Origin: Versatilivorator sp963663845
GTDB lineage: Bacteria > Acidobacteriota > Terriglobia > Versatilivoradales > Versatilivoraceae
Direction of reading: 5' to 3'
DNA: 64,000 bases
Assembly: GCA_963663845.2 (NCBI GenBank)
Contig: OY760650.2
Span: forward strand, 2,046,001-2,110,000
Under the pieces are notes generated by a model, which had not been told where the DNA came from, did not search any database, and saw only the letters and a program-made list of their open reading frames with translations. The translations under genes and the position numbers were made by a program. Shown in pieces: positions 1-8,844 of the stretch (the first letter of the stretch is position 1; each line of letters starts with the position of its first letter).

Positions 1-192
1 CCCCGTGACCTCGGAGGCGCCCTCTCGCTTGAGCAGGCGGGTGTAGAATCCCTCGCCGCAGGCCATGTCCAGGACCGTTTTCCCGCTCACGTCGCCCAGA
101 AGCTGGAACAGGGTGTGACGCTCCAGGTGCTCCCGGAACGGCAGTTGCTTGGAGTCCCGGTACTCTTCGGCAATGGCGTCGTATTCTTCCAT
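1..192 (-). CDS. SAM-dependent methyltransferase, N-terminal part (truncated by window edge)
   Basis: Reading down from an ATG at 192, 64 codons stay open to the window edge, so only the N-terminus is visible. It starts MEEYDAIAEEYRDSKQLPFREH and then carries VLDMACGEGFYTR, which is motif I of class I (Rossmann) S-adenosylmethionine-dependent methyltransferases; the acidic/GxG loop binds SAM. The substrate cannot be inferred. It lies about 120 bp downstream of the permease gene on the same strand and could be the last gene of that transcript. The frame is short but the motif is clear. Confidence 0.75.
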   Translation of the reverse strand, partial: MEEYDAIAEEYRDSKQLPFREHLERHTLFQLLGDVSGKTVLDMACGEGFYTRLLKREGASEVTG

Positions 193-313
193 TGGCCTCG
201 ATCCGGTCGTTGGAGCGTGGCGTCGCGCCGCCCGGGCAGGCTCTCGACAACAGCCCCGTTTCCTGCAGCCGCCGAGGCGGACGCCAATGGGAGGACCGGC
301 GAGCCGAACGCCG

Positions 314-2107
314 CTATTCGACCTTGCCGGACCCGCTTTCCGAAGGCTGAGCAGCCTCCGGCTCCGGCGCCTTCACCCGGATGGTGACGATGTCGGTGTT
401 GTGGTACTGCTGGTGACGGATGGAGGAGGCGACGTGCCGCAGCAACCGCAGAGAGATTTCCCGTTCGCCCCCCGGACCTTGGGCGTATCGGCCCAGCAGG
501 GCGATTCGATCCTGAAGGTTCTGCTCGTCGCGGCTGGAGGCGATCAGCTCCAGGACGGCGCCGCCGTTCTCCCTGAAAGCCACCAACTGCAGTCGGCGCG
601 GCTCTTGCTCTTCGCCGGATTCTCCCCGATGGAACAGCGTCGCCAGGGTTTCCTCGACAGCCGCGTCCAGCCGGTTGCGCATCGCCTGCGCCCAGCCGTG
701 GTCGGCGGCGAAAGACTCGAGGAACTCCTGGATCTTCGGCAGAGCGGACAGATGGCACTCGGTCTCCATCCGCCTGCGGCGGGGCTGGGTCAATTCCAGG
801 AACAACGTCATGAGAATGGCGGCCAGGCCGCCGGCCGTCATCCCGTTCTGCAGCAGTCCGCCCGCGAAATCGTTGAAGACCTCGGGGAATATGGCGCCGT
901 TCTGGAAGCCCGCGCCAATCCAGAAAGCCACCCCGGCCACGATTCCCTTGCGGTAGTCGATGCCGTCCTGGACCACGATCCTCATGCCGATCACGAACAG
1001 CATGGCCAGCAGAACCGTGATGTAGGCGGCCGCGACCGGCCCCGGAATCGCCAGCAGCACCGCCGGCGCCTTGGGCAGGAACGCCATCACAATGAACACG
1101 GCGCCCACCGCCATGCCGACCCGTCGGGCCCCGACGCCGGTGAGCTCGGTCACCGATACGCTGCTCGAATAGGTGGTGTTCGGCACGGTGCCGCCCAGAC
1201 CGGACAGCAGGTTCCCCAGGCCATCGGCAGCCACCGCGCCCTGCACGGCCCGGAAATCGACGGCCTGGGATCGCCGGTGGGAGACGCGCTGGATGGCGAC
1301 CGCGTCGCCGATGGTTTCGATGGCGCCCACCAGGGTCACGAACACGAACGCCGGAAGCAGCGCCCAGAAGGTGGGTCCGAAGCTCAGGTCCAGCCCCGGC
1401 CATCCTCCCGACGGCAGTCCGATCCAGGCCGCTTCGGCGATGAGCCTGGTGTCGTAGATTCCGTAGAACCCGGCCACCACCGATCCGGCCGCCACGCCGA
1501 CCACCGGCGCCCACAGCCGCAGCCTGTCGCGGGCCTTCAGCGCCAGGCCGGCGATGACCACCAGTGTAACCAGGGCGCAGGTCCCGGAGGCGCTCAACGG
1601 GGTCCCTTCCGGCACGTCGGTCAGCATTTTGAAAATGAAGGGCATGACCGTCACCGGAATCAGCATGATGACGGTTCCCGCCACTGCCGGCGTCAGGATG
1701 CGCCTGAAGAGCGAAAGCCGGGCGGCCAGTCCGAACTGGAAGAGCGAGGATGCGACCACCAGCGTGGCCAGCATGGCCGGCCCGCCCTGGGCGATGGCCG
1801 TGATGCAGACCGCGATGAAGGCGCCCGAGGTCCCCATCAACAAGACGTAGCCGGCGCCGATGCGGCCCAACCGTACCGCCTGGACCAGCGTGCTGACCCC
1901 GCTGACCGCCAACGCCGCGAACACGGCCCAGGAGAGGAAGGCTTCGGTTCCTCCCGCCACCCGAATCACGATGGCCGGAGTCAGTACGATGCCGGCGACG
2001 CAGAGGGCGGCCAGTTGCAGTCCCAGGCCCAGAGACAGCAGGACCGGCGGCTTCTCGTCGGGCTCGTAGCGCACGGCAGTATTTCGGACGTTGTCTTGAA
2101 CATTCAT
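314..2107 (-). CDS. NCS2-type nucleobase permease with C-terminal RsbW-like ATPase-fold domain
   Basis: Residues 1 to about 445 are a polytopic membrane protein resembling the solute carrier 23/NCS2 purine-pyrimidine permeases (UraA/xanthine type), with the hallmark GGTVPNTTYSSSVS region and an acidic ETIGD motif on a core helix. It probably imports a nucleobase by ion symport across the inner membrane. Residues about 450-597 are soluble and resemble an anti-sigma/RsbW-type GHKL ATPase: DAAVEETLATLF fits the N-box helix and EISLRLLRHVASSIRHQQ fits the final helix and strand (GLGLRLLRS-type). The N-box Asn and the DxGxG motif look degenerate, so ATP binding is doubtful. I prefer the ATG at 2107 because AAGGA lies 8 nt before it; an in-frame ATG at 2116 is possible. 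A Tsx-like channel gene lies upstream. Confidence 0.8.
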   Translation of the reverse strand: MNVQDNVRNTAVRYEPDEKPPVLLSLGLGLQLAALCVAGIVLTPAIVIRVAGGTEAFLSWAVFAALAVSGVSTLVQAVRLGRIGAGYVLLMGTSGAFIAVCITAIAQGGPAMLATLVVASSLFQFGLAARLSLFRRILTPAVAGTVIMLIPVTVMPFIFKMLTDVPEGTPLSASGTCALVTLVVIAGLALKARDRLRLWAPVVGVAAGSVVAGFYGIYDTRLIAEAAWIGLPSGGWPGLDLSFGPTFWALLPAFVFVTLVGAIETIGDAVAIQRVSHRRSQAVDFRAVQGAVAADGLGNLLSGLGGTVPNTTYSSSVSVTELTGVGARRVGMAVGAVFIVMAFLPKAPAVLLAIPGPVAAAYITVLLAMLFVIGMRIVVQDGIDYRKGIVAGVAFWIGAGFQNGAIFPEVFNDFAGGLLQNGMTAGGLAAILMTLFLELTQPRRRRMETECHLSALPKIQEFLESFAADHGWAQAMRNRLDAAVEETLATLFHRGESGEEQEPRRLQLVAFRENGGAVLELIASSRDEQNLQDRIALLGRYAQGPGGEREISLRLLRHVASSIRHQQYHNTDIVTIRVKAPEPEAAQPSESGSGKVE

Positions 2108-2241
2108 GTCGTTCATCCTTTACGCATGAGAGGGGCGCTTGGCGGGACCTCGGAAACGCGGCCCCGGCAGGTGAAACTCGGGCGGCGGCGCGAGTTGGAG
2201 GTGCGCCAGGGCCGTGCCCTGAACCTTATTGCAGGCGCCTG

Positions 2242-3060
2242 TCAGAAGCGCCAGATCACCAGCAGTTGCGGGGCGTACTCGTCTTCCTCCGCACCCAGCT
2301 TGTTGCGCCAGTACTGGTACTCGATTCCCACCAGCAGGTGGTTTGCGGCTCCGAAGGCGGCGCCCAGGTCCCAGGTGAGTTGGGGCTGCGCCAGGACCCA
2401 CCCCTTGACGCGGTTGCCGAACTCGTCCGTGCTCGCCCCGACGTACTCGGCATGACCGCCCATCTGGAAGGATTGGCTACCCAGTCGAAACGGCAGCAGC
2501 CAACTGACGTCGACCGCGAAGCTGTTGCCGGTCCGGGGAGCGCCGCCGCTGGCGGCGCCGCTGTTCCCATCGATGTATGCCATCACGTCGGTGTTGAGGA
2601 AGGCGAAACCCGGCGCCTTCCAGGAGGCCCGCAGGCCGGGCAGAACCTTGAAGACGTTGGCGTCGGCGCCGAAGTTGATGCCGCCGATGACCGAGATATC
2701 CCGGATCGGCCCCAGTTGGAACTTCTTGCCCGACACCTTGCCGAGGCTCAGGGTCGGGTACCATTCGCCGTAGAGGTCCTTGTCGTTGAAACCGTCCTGG
2801 AGCCCGTCGTTCAGAATGTCGACGAAAAAGAAACTGTCTCCCAACCTCCATCCGGTCGCATGCTGCACGGTCAGGATGGAGGTCTTTTCCTGCGCGCCGG
2901 AGAAGGGGTTGGCGAGCTTGCCGTACTGGTAGTGGAATTCGACCTGGCCGAGGGCCGCCGCGGGGGCCGCCAGCACCAGGCAGGCGGTGGCAATCCATCG
3001 CAGCAGTCCGGTCCGGCAGGGGTGTCGGGCCGCCGGGTGAGCCGTCCCGGCGTCCGCCAT
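2242..3060 (-). CDS. Tsx-like outer-membrane nucleoside channel
   Basis: This is an exported protein of about 272 residues with a signal peptide (hydrophobic LLRWIATACLVLAAPAAALG) and alternating beta-strand sequence ending in a C-terminal aromatic (LLVIWRF), as in outer-membrane barrels. The pattern around FHYQYGKLANPFSG, FFFVDI and KDLYGEWYPTLSLGK resembles the nucleoside-specific channel Tsx/DUF5020 family. The frame is open upstream to 3174, but the ATG at 3060 has AGGA 5-8 nt before it and gives a proper signal peptide. It lies 134 bp upstream of the NCS2 permease on the same strand, which fits a two-membrane nucleobase or nucleoside uptake path. Family membership rests on pattern, not alignment. 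Confidence 0.65.
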   Translation of the reverse strand: MADAGTAHPAARHPCRTGLLRWIATACLVLAAPAAALGQVEFHYQYGKLANPFSGAQEKTSILTVQHATGWRLGDSFFFVDILNDGLQDGFNDKDLYGEWYPTLSLGKVSGKKFQLGPIRDISVIGGINFGADANVFKVLPGLRASWKAPGFAFLNTDVMAYIDGNSGAASGGAPRTGNSFAVDVSWLLPFRLGSQSFQMGGHAEYVGASTDEFGNRVKGWVLAQPQLTWDLGAAFGAANHLLVGIEYQYWRNKLGAEEDEYAPQLLVIWRF

Positions 3061-3451
3061 CGTTCCTGCTCGGCAAGCGACGCCAAGGGTTTGGGTCAAG
3101 CGCGTGTTGCGGGCCGTTTCCCGGATGTCCTTCGAGTCGATTTCGGTCATTCCCCGGGCCCTGGCTCCATCCATGCCCCGATGAGCGGATCGCGTGGTCC
3201 AGGGCCGGAAAAATTCACAGAAGGCTTGCAGGATCGGAGGGACATGGGACGTAAGCTTCTGCCCTGCAATCCATCATGATAATGGATTCGAAGGCCAATA
3301 ATGCGGAATATTGCCCCAAAATCATGAAAATCCGGTGGAAAAACCGCCTCCTGCTTGACTTTGACCGTAGAATGGAGATCCGGGTATTCCGCTGTTCAAC
3401 CAAGAGTCTGTCTGTCAGAACCGTGTTCTGCCAGTGCAAGGAAGTCAGACC
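3061..3451. other. Intergenic region between divergent Tsx-like and TonB-receptor genes
   Basis: About 390 bp separate two divergent genes. The part around 3275-3330 is more AT-rich and contains the short palindrome ATCATGAT. Two adjacent -35-like hexamers, TTGACT and TTGACC at 3355-3366, face the receptor gene, but no convincing -10 follows at the right distance. No RNA gene or conserved ORF is visible. Confidence 0.4.
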
Positions 3452-6400
3452 ATGCGATTGACAATACTACACTTCACCGGAGTCCGAAGATGGGCGGCAG
3501 CCGTCATCCTGGTTGTGGCCGGCCCCTCCCTGTCGGGAGCCCAGACCAAGGGCGGCAGCATCCAGGGGTACGTGTTCGACCAGACGCAGGGCGTCATACC
3601 GGGAGTTGCCGTGACCGCCACAGATCAGGAACGCGATGTGGAGCGGAGAACCTCGACCTCTCCCCTCGGCAAGTATGTCTTCAGCCACCTCATGCCGGGC
3701 CTCTATACGCTGCGATTCGAGGCGGAGGGCTTTCTCCCCTACGTGGCCGAGAACTTCGAGGTCCGGGTGGGAGAGACGGCGGCCTTCTCGCCCGAGCTGA
3801 CCCTGGGCGCGGCCACCCGGAGCATCGTGGTTTCAGCCGTAGCCGAGCGCCCGGCGATCGACACCCATCAGACGGTCCAGGCCGACCATATCGACTCGGT
3901 CCGCATCGAGAACCTGCCCATCAACCGGCGGGACTACCTGGACCTGGCGCTTTTGACCCCGGGGGTGGTGGATACCAACCACATGGTGGATGACCGGGAC
4001 GGCCGAATCGTGGTCACTCCCCATTCCGGGCTGGGCATCGGCGGGGGCAGCGGGCGCAACAACACCTTCATGCTGGACGGCTTGAACAACGTCTTCGACA
4101 CGGGCACGGTCCGCTCGACCATCACCCAGGCGGCGGTGCAGGAGTTCCAGGTGAACCGCAACACCTTCTCGGCCGAGTTGGGGGGGGCGCCGGGAGGCGC
4201 GATCAACATCGTCACCAAGGGCGGCACCAGCCAGTTGCACGGAAGCCTGTTCGGGCTGCTGCGCAACCGCCACGTGCAGGCCCGCAACTACTTCGATCCG
4301 AGAAAGTCGGCCTACACCCGAGCGCAGAGCGGGGCCTCGATCGGCGGGCCGCTGGGCCGGGAGGGGACGTTCTTCTACGGCGCCTACGAACGGCTGGACC
4401 GCCACGAATCGGTCTTCGTGCCGCTGCTGCGGGACGATTCGTTCCTCTACGAGTTGACGCCCTCGCAGCAGGGCCTGATGGCGGGCCTGGGGGCGGCGGG
4501 GCTGATCCCGGCGCCGGTGTTGGGGGAGTTTACGGCGGCGCTGACTCCGGGCAACTATCCCCACGTCGTCTCCCTGTTCGAGCAGAACAGCGGGGTGTTC
4601 CCCTTCGGGGAGGAACGCCAGCAGTTCCTGGGGCGGGTGGACCACACGGTGGGGGATGGGCATACGCTGTTCACGCGGGTCAACTGGACGGGCTCGGACA
4701 GCGAGAACTCGCAGTTCGGATCGCTGGCCTCCTACAGCCGCGGCCGGAGCGCCCACACCAACGATTTCGGGGTGGCCCTGGGCAATACGCTGCTGATCCA
4801 CCCGGAGTTGGCCAGCGAAACCCTCCTGGGAGTCAACTATCACGACTTCGGGGTGTTCCCGACCGACCCCTACGGCCCGGCGATCGACATCAACGGATTC
4901 GGCCTCTTCGGACGGAACCTGATCTTGCCCGCCCGCGTGGTGGAACGCTCCGGCCAGGCGAGGCAGAACTTCACCCGCACTTCGGGCCCGCATACCTACA
5001 AGTTCGGGGTCGACGTGGGCGGTTCCCGTTTCAGCGTGCGGTCGGAAACCTTCTTTGGAGGGAGCTTTCAGTTCGGCGAGGCGATACCGCTCTCCTTCAT
5101 TATCGATAACGCCGTCGGCACAGGGACGGCGCAACTGCTGCAGGGCGCACTGACGCAGTTCGGACAGCCCCAGCTCGCAGCCGCCGTAGACGAACCGATC
5201 TCCTCCCTGCAGGCCTATGCCCTGGGGCTGCCGCTCATTTACCAGCAGGGCTTCGGCGAGCCCTACTGGATCGGGTGGAAGCACTATCTCAACTTCTTCG
5301 CCGAAGCCTCCTGGCGCCTGAGACCCGATCTGCAACTGACGCTGGGCGGCCGGCACGAGCTCGAGGTCAGGACGCATTTCCCCACCGACAAGAACAACGT
5401 GGCGCCCAGGCTGGGCTTCGCCTGGAGCCCCGATTCCAAGATGGTCGTGCGCGGAGGCTTCGGAATCTACTACGCCAGGATCGATAGCCATATCACCTAC
5501 ATCAGGGACTTGCTGGGAGAGCGGGGAAAGATCTTCCAGGTCTTCATCCCGCTGACCGGGTTGCCCGGAATCAACAGCGCGCTGACCGGCGATCTGCTCA
5601 CCTCGGCCGAGATTTACGGCACCGCCCTGCAGCGGGGCATCCTGGGGACTCGGAGCATCACGCCTCAGGACCTGGCCATTCACGGGATCGATCCCGGTCC
5701 GGGGCTTCCGCTACGGGTGCAGTTCGACGTGGCCGACGACACGGTCAATCCCTATTCCCAGCAGGGCAGCCTCGAGATCCAGCGCGAGGTGGCCGACGGC
5801 TACACCGTTTCGCTGGGATACAATTTCAACCGGGGCGTCCACATCATCCGTCCCGTTGACAAGAACCTCTACCAGGCGGGAACCAACGAGCTGGGGCGTC
5901 CGATCGTGGGCTTTCACAATCCGCTGGTGCTGCAGGACAACATCTACGGCAGTTGGGCCAATTCCTCCTACCATGCTTTCATGACGCAGTTCCGGAAGAG
6001 GTTTTTCGACGGATTCACCCTCTCGGCCCATTACACCTGGAGCAAGACCATGGACGAGAACACCGACTACAACTCTGCGTTCCAACCGCACTTGCAGTGG
6101 GATGCCAGGTCGGAGTGGGCGCTTTCCGCCTTTCACCGGAAGCACAACTTCGTGGCCTACACGGTGGTGGATCTTCCCTGGAGATCGGGCACCGGCCGCG
6201 GCATGGCTCACGCCCTGATCCGGGACTTCACGGTCTCGGCCATCATGAGCGCCCGCTCGGGAGCGCCCTTCAACCTCAACTCGGGGTTCGACACGGTGGG
6301 CGACCGCCACACCGACACCCACCGCCCCTGGGGCGTGGGCCGCAACGTGGGCATGGGGCCCGACTTCACTTCCTTCGACCTCCGGCTGAACCGGGAGATT

Positions 6401-6619
6401 CCGCTGACCGAGACCTGGACTCTGGGGCTGATCGCGGAGGCCTTCAACCTGTTCAACCGCACCAACTTCAAGCAGATCAACAGCACGGTCGGCGACGTGA
6501 GCATCGATGAGCTTCCCACCCGGCTGGTGGGCCGGCGGGGACCGGTCACCGAGCCCTTCTCCTTCACCTCGGCCTTCGATCCGAGACAGTTCCAGTTGTC
6601 GCTGCGACTCAATTTCTGA
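3452..6619 (+). CDS. TonB-dependent receptor with carboxypeptidase-regulatory-like N-terminal domain
   Basis: This is an outer-membrane receptor of about 1055 residues. A signal peptide (to about residue 30, GPSLSGAQ) is followed by a carboxypeptidase regulatory-like domain (GYVFDQTQGVIPGVAVTATD, then GKYVFSHLMPGLYTLRFEAEGF), a plug domain (NLPINRRDYLDLALLTPGV) and a long beta-barrel ending FDPRQFQLSLRLNF with a terminal Phe. This Oar-like architecture is typical of Acidobacteriota, where such receptors are numerous; the ligand is unknown but may be a carbohydrate or peptide. AAGGA lies 9 nt before the ATG at 3452, so I prefer it to the in-frame GTG at 3434. No partner permease is adjacent. 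Confidence 0.92.
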   Translation: MRLTILHFTGVRRWAAAVILVVAGPSLSGAQTKGGSIQGYVFDQTQGVIPGVAVTATDQERDVERRTSTSPLGKYVFSHLMPGLYTLRFEAEGFLPYVAENFEVRVGETAAFSPELTLGAATRSIVVSAVAERPAIDTHQTVQADHIDSVRIENLPINRRDYLDLALLTPGVVDTNHMVDDRDGRIVVTPHSGLGIGGGSGRNNTFMLDGLNNVFDTGTVRSTITQAAVQEFQVNRNTFSAELGGAPGGAINIVTKGGTSQLHGSLFGLLRNRHVQARNYFDPRKSAYTRAQSGASIGGPLGREGTFFYGAYERLDRHESVFVPLLRDDSFLYELTPSQQGLMAGLGAAGLIPAPVLGEFTAALTPGNYPHVVSLFEQNSGVFPFGEERQQFLGRVDHTVGDGHTLFTRVNWTGSDSENSQFGSLASYSRGRSAHTNDFGVALGNTLLIHPELASETLLGVNYHDFGVFPTDPYGPAIDINGFGLFGRNLILPARVVERSGQARQNFTRTSGPHTYKFGVDVGGSRFSVRSETFFGGSFQFGEAIPLSFIIDNAVGTGTAQLLQGALTQFGQPQLAAAVDEPISSLQAYALGLPLIYQQGFGEPYWIGWKHYLNFFAEASWRLRPDLQLTLGGRHELEVRTHFPTDKNNVAPRLGFAWSPDSKMVVRGGFGIYYARIDSHITYIRDLLGERGKIFQVFIPLTGLPGINSALTGDLLTSAEIYGTALQRGILGTRSITPQDLAIHGIDPGPGLPLRVQFDVADDTVNPYSQQGSLEIQREVADGYTVSLGYNFNRGVHIIRPVDKNLYQAGTNELGRPIVGFHNPLVLQDNIYGSWANSSYHAFMTQFRKRFFDGFTLSAHYTWSKTMDENTDYNSAFQPHLQWDARSEWALSAFHRKHNFVAYTVVDLPWRSGTGRGMAHALIRDFTVSAIMSARSGAPFNLNSGFDTVGDRHTDTHRPWGVGRNVGMGPDFTSFDLRLNREIPLTETWTLGLIAEAFNLFNRTNFKQINSTVGDVSIDELPTRLVGRRGPVTEPFSFTSAFDPRQFQLSLRLNF

Positions 6620-6630
6620 ACGATTTCAGG

Positions 6631-6675
6631 CTGAAAGCTTTCAGGCTTTCGATCCTGGTTGGAGCGGGTTATAAT
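6631..6675 (+). promoter_or_regulatory. Candidate promoter of the bactofilin gene, with palindrome
   Basis: A perfect -10 TATAAT at 6670-6675 sits 17 bp from a weak -35 (TTTCGA, 6647-6652) and about 88 bp before the bactofilin start. Directly upstream is a perfect 14-bp palindrome CTGAAAGCTTTCAG (6631-6644), which could be an operator or part of a terminator for the receptor gene; it has no U-tract. Confidence 0.45.
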
Positions 6676-6762
6676 GTGCCGATTCCAACCGGCGAACGGC
6701 AGGTCGGAGCCAGGTGCCGGCACGCGCGGGCAATTTCCCTTTCGGTCTGATTGGGACCAAAA

Positions 6763-7362
6763 ATGGACACTTCCAAGGCGAAGCAAACCGGATCGCTGAA
6801 GGGCTGGGCGGGCCGCATCCTCCCCGGAAGAGAGAAGCAGACCTTCGCCGATGCCCCGAAAAGCACGCCCCCGGCCCAGCCGCAAGCGCAGCCCCCCCCC
6901 CGGTCGGCGCCCGCTCCCGCCCGGCTCGTCAAAGAGAACTACCTGGGAGACAGTTTCGTCATCCGAGGAGAACTGTCGGGAAGCCAGGACGTCACCATCG
7001 ACTCGCAAGTGGAGGGGAAGATCGACCTTCGAAACCAGGTGCTTCGGGTTGGCTCCAAGGCCCGGATTCAGGCCGATATTCAAGCCGCCAACATCATCGT
7101 GTCGGGATCCGTGGTTGGAGACGTGGTTGCCCAGGATAGGGTAGAGATCACTCCGTCGGGTTCGGTGGTGGGTAACATCCGTTCCGGCCGGGTCTCGATT
7201 GCCGACGGCGCCCGACTCAAGGGCAGTGTCGAGATGGTGAAAGCCGCGTCTAGGGCCTCCAGGCCGACGCCCCCCAAAACCCCGCCGGTCGAGGCCAAGC
7301 CAGCCCCGGTTCGGCGCGCCAAACCTCCTGAAACACCGCCTCCAGCGAAGACCTCTGCCTGA
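6763..7362 (+). CDS. Bactofilin family cytoskeletal protein
   Basis: This protein of 199 residues has a basic, Pro-rich N-terminus (about residues 1-58), a central bactofilin (DUF583) beta-helix domain and a Pro/Ala/Lys-rich tail. The domain shows the repeated short strands of the family: VIRGELSGSQDVTIDSQVEG, IDLRNQVLRVGSKARIQADI and ANIIVSGSVVGDVVAQDRVE. Bactofilins polymerise into cytoplasmic or membrane-associated filaments that act in cell shape, polarity and envelope assembly. An in-frame TTG at 6751 exists, but the ATG at 6763 is preferred. No peptidoglycan hydrolase partner, which often neighbours bactofilins, is adjacent. Confidence 0.9.
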   Translation: MDTSKAKQTGSLKGWAGRILPGREKQTFADAPKSTPPAQPQAQPPPRSAPAPARLVKENYLGDSFVIRGELSGSQDVTIDSQVEGKIDLRNQVLRVGSKARIQADIQAANIIVSGSVVGDVVAQDRVEITPSGSVVGNIRSGRVSIADGARLKGSVEMVKAASRASRPTPPKTPPVEAKPAPVRRAKPPETPPPAKTSA

Positions 7363-7554
7363 GGACGGTTTCCGAACTCCAGTTCCGCTGACCCCGCTTA
7401 CGGCCCGAATTTCTCACCGGAGGGCTACTCGTGTGCCGGGAGTCGACGTTTTTCGGTAGGGGCAGTACGTTCCAGGGTGACGCAGCGGATTCGTCGCAAT
7501 CAGGGCGTCCCTATAGGGCTGTTGTCGTCACGCGGCCGAATTCCATGAAACCCG

Positions 7555-8736
7555 TCAGGCTTTCTCTCCCCGTTGCAGGCGATCGAGCAGCTCACCCAAA
7601 TCGGCCAGGGGTACGGCCTCGCCGCTACTGCGGGACTGGCGGTCTTTTCCCCCATAGACCACGGCTTGGGCCGTAATGGCTGGAATGAGCTCGGCGACCC
7701 GGTTTATCGAATGAAAGGTGTCTGACGCAATGGTAGCTCCCGCCTTGATTTCGATGGCGCCGACGCCGTTGCCGGTTTCGACCATGAGGTCACACTCCAA
7801 TCCCTGGGTGCTGCGGAAGAATGAGAGATTGGAACGGAGACCCTGATTGAAACGATGTTTGAGAGCCTCCACTACGACCGCATTCTCGAACAGCGGCCCC
7901 CGTAGCGGATGGGTGCTCAACTGACCGGCATGCTCGATGCCGATGAGGTGGCTCGCCAGTCCTGCGTCGTAGAAATAAAGCTTGGGCGCCTTGACCAGGC
8001 GCTTTCGTATGTTGGTAAAAAAGGGCGGAAGCTGGAACACCACGTAGCTGGCTTCCAGGACTGTCAGCCAGTGGCGCGCAGTGGTATGAGAAACTCCGGC
8101 ATCTGCGCCCAATGCGGAGACATTGGCGAGCTGACCGATGCGTCCAGCGCACAGACGGACGAATCGACGGAAGCTGGAGAGATTGCGGATCTCGCCGATG
8201 CGGCGCACATCGCGCTCGACATAGGTTTCGAAATAGTCGCCAAGAGCTTGCCGGGGTTCGAGCTCTTGATCGTGAATCCTGGGATAGCAACCGGAGTACA
8301 GGAGATCGTCCACTCGGTCGCTCGCCCCCGTTTGGCGCAGTTCAGCCAGGGTGAAGGGAAGCAGGCGAAGCAATGCCGTACGTCCGGCCAGGGACTGGCT
8401 GATGGCGTGGGAGAGTTTGAATTGTTCGCTACCCGTCAAGACAAAGAGACCGTTGCCGCCGTGTTGGTCGGCCAGGACCTGCAAATAGGAAATGAGCGCC
8501 GGTACGCGTTGCACCTCATCCAGGATCGCGCCCCCGTCAAGGCGGGACAGAAAGCCCCGGGGGTCGGATTCGGCAAATTCCCGTTCGTTGGGTGCTTCCA
8601 GGTTGATATATTTGAGTTGAGGAAAGGAAGCGCGGCAAAGCGTCGTCTTGCCGGACTGACGGGGACCGGTCAGGGTTACAAAGGGGTACTGCCGGAAAAG
8701 TTTCAGCAGAACGGGTGTGATCTCGCGTTCGATCAA
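7555..8736 (-). CDS. AAA-family ATPase with C-terminal DUF4143 domain
   Basis: This protein of 393 residues has a Walker A motif GPRQSGKTT (residues 24-32) and Walker B GAILDEVQRV (about 69-77), followed by FVLTGSEQFKLSHAISQSLAGR (sensor region) and a C-terminal DUF4143 domain containing a nuclease-like segment (LECDLMVETGNGVGAIEIKA). Members of this AAA_14/DUF4143 family are common, often patchily distributed and found near mobile or toxin-like loci; their biochemical function is not established. The DxxVE...EIK pattern is compatible with a PD-(D/E)XK-like fold. It is a single-gene transcript with its own promoter. Confidence 0.88.
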   Translation of the reverse strand: MIEREITPVLLKLFRQYPFVTLTGPRQSGKTTLCRASFPQLKYINLEAPNEREFAESDPRGFLSRLDGGAILDEVQRVPALISYLQVLADQHGGNGLFVLTGSEQFKLSHAISQSLAGRTALLRLLPFTLAELRQTGASDRVDDLLYSGCYPRIHDQELEPRQALGDYFETYVERDVRRIGEIRNLSSFRRFVRLCAGRIGQLANVSALGADAGVSHTTARHWLTVLEASYVVFQLPPFFTNIRKRLVKAPKLYFYDAGLASHLIGIEHAGQLSTHPLRGPLFENAVVVEALKHRFNQGLRSNLSFFRSTQGLECDLMVETGNGVGAIEIKAGATIASDTFHSINRVAELIPAITAQAVVYGGKDRQSRSSGEAVPLADLGELLDRLQRGEKA

Positions 8737-8782
8737 GACAGTCTACGGGATTAATCTCATCCAATTGAAAGTAGTACTTGCA

Positions 8783-8811
8783 ATTATAACACAATTTCGA
8801 GAGCTTGTCGC
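8783..8811 (-). promoter_or_regulatory. Promoter of the DUF4143 ATPase gene
   Basis: On the minus strand, GCGACA (8811-8806) and a perfect TATAAT (8788-8783) are separated by 17 bp. This is a good sigma-70-type promoter about 45 bp upstream of the ATG at 8736. The surrounding AT-rich stretch stands out from the GC-rich background. Confidence 0.6.
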
Positions 8812-8844
8812 AGCCGTGCTTCCAAAGGCGCTTCCAAAGGGCGC

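Noticed and set aside
149..2455. 768-residue plus-strand frame antisense to the permease
   Set aside because: High third-position GC gives open antisense frames; the composition is His/Gln/Arg-rich without motifs. The same applies to 3833-5683, 36171-38720 and 59341-61635.
6631..6660. Rho-independent terminator after the TonB receptor
   Set aside because: The palindrome has no T-rich tail, so I only record it beside the bactofilin promoter.
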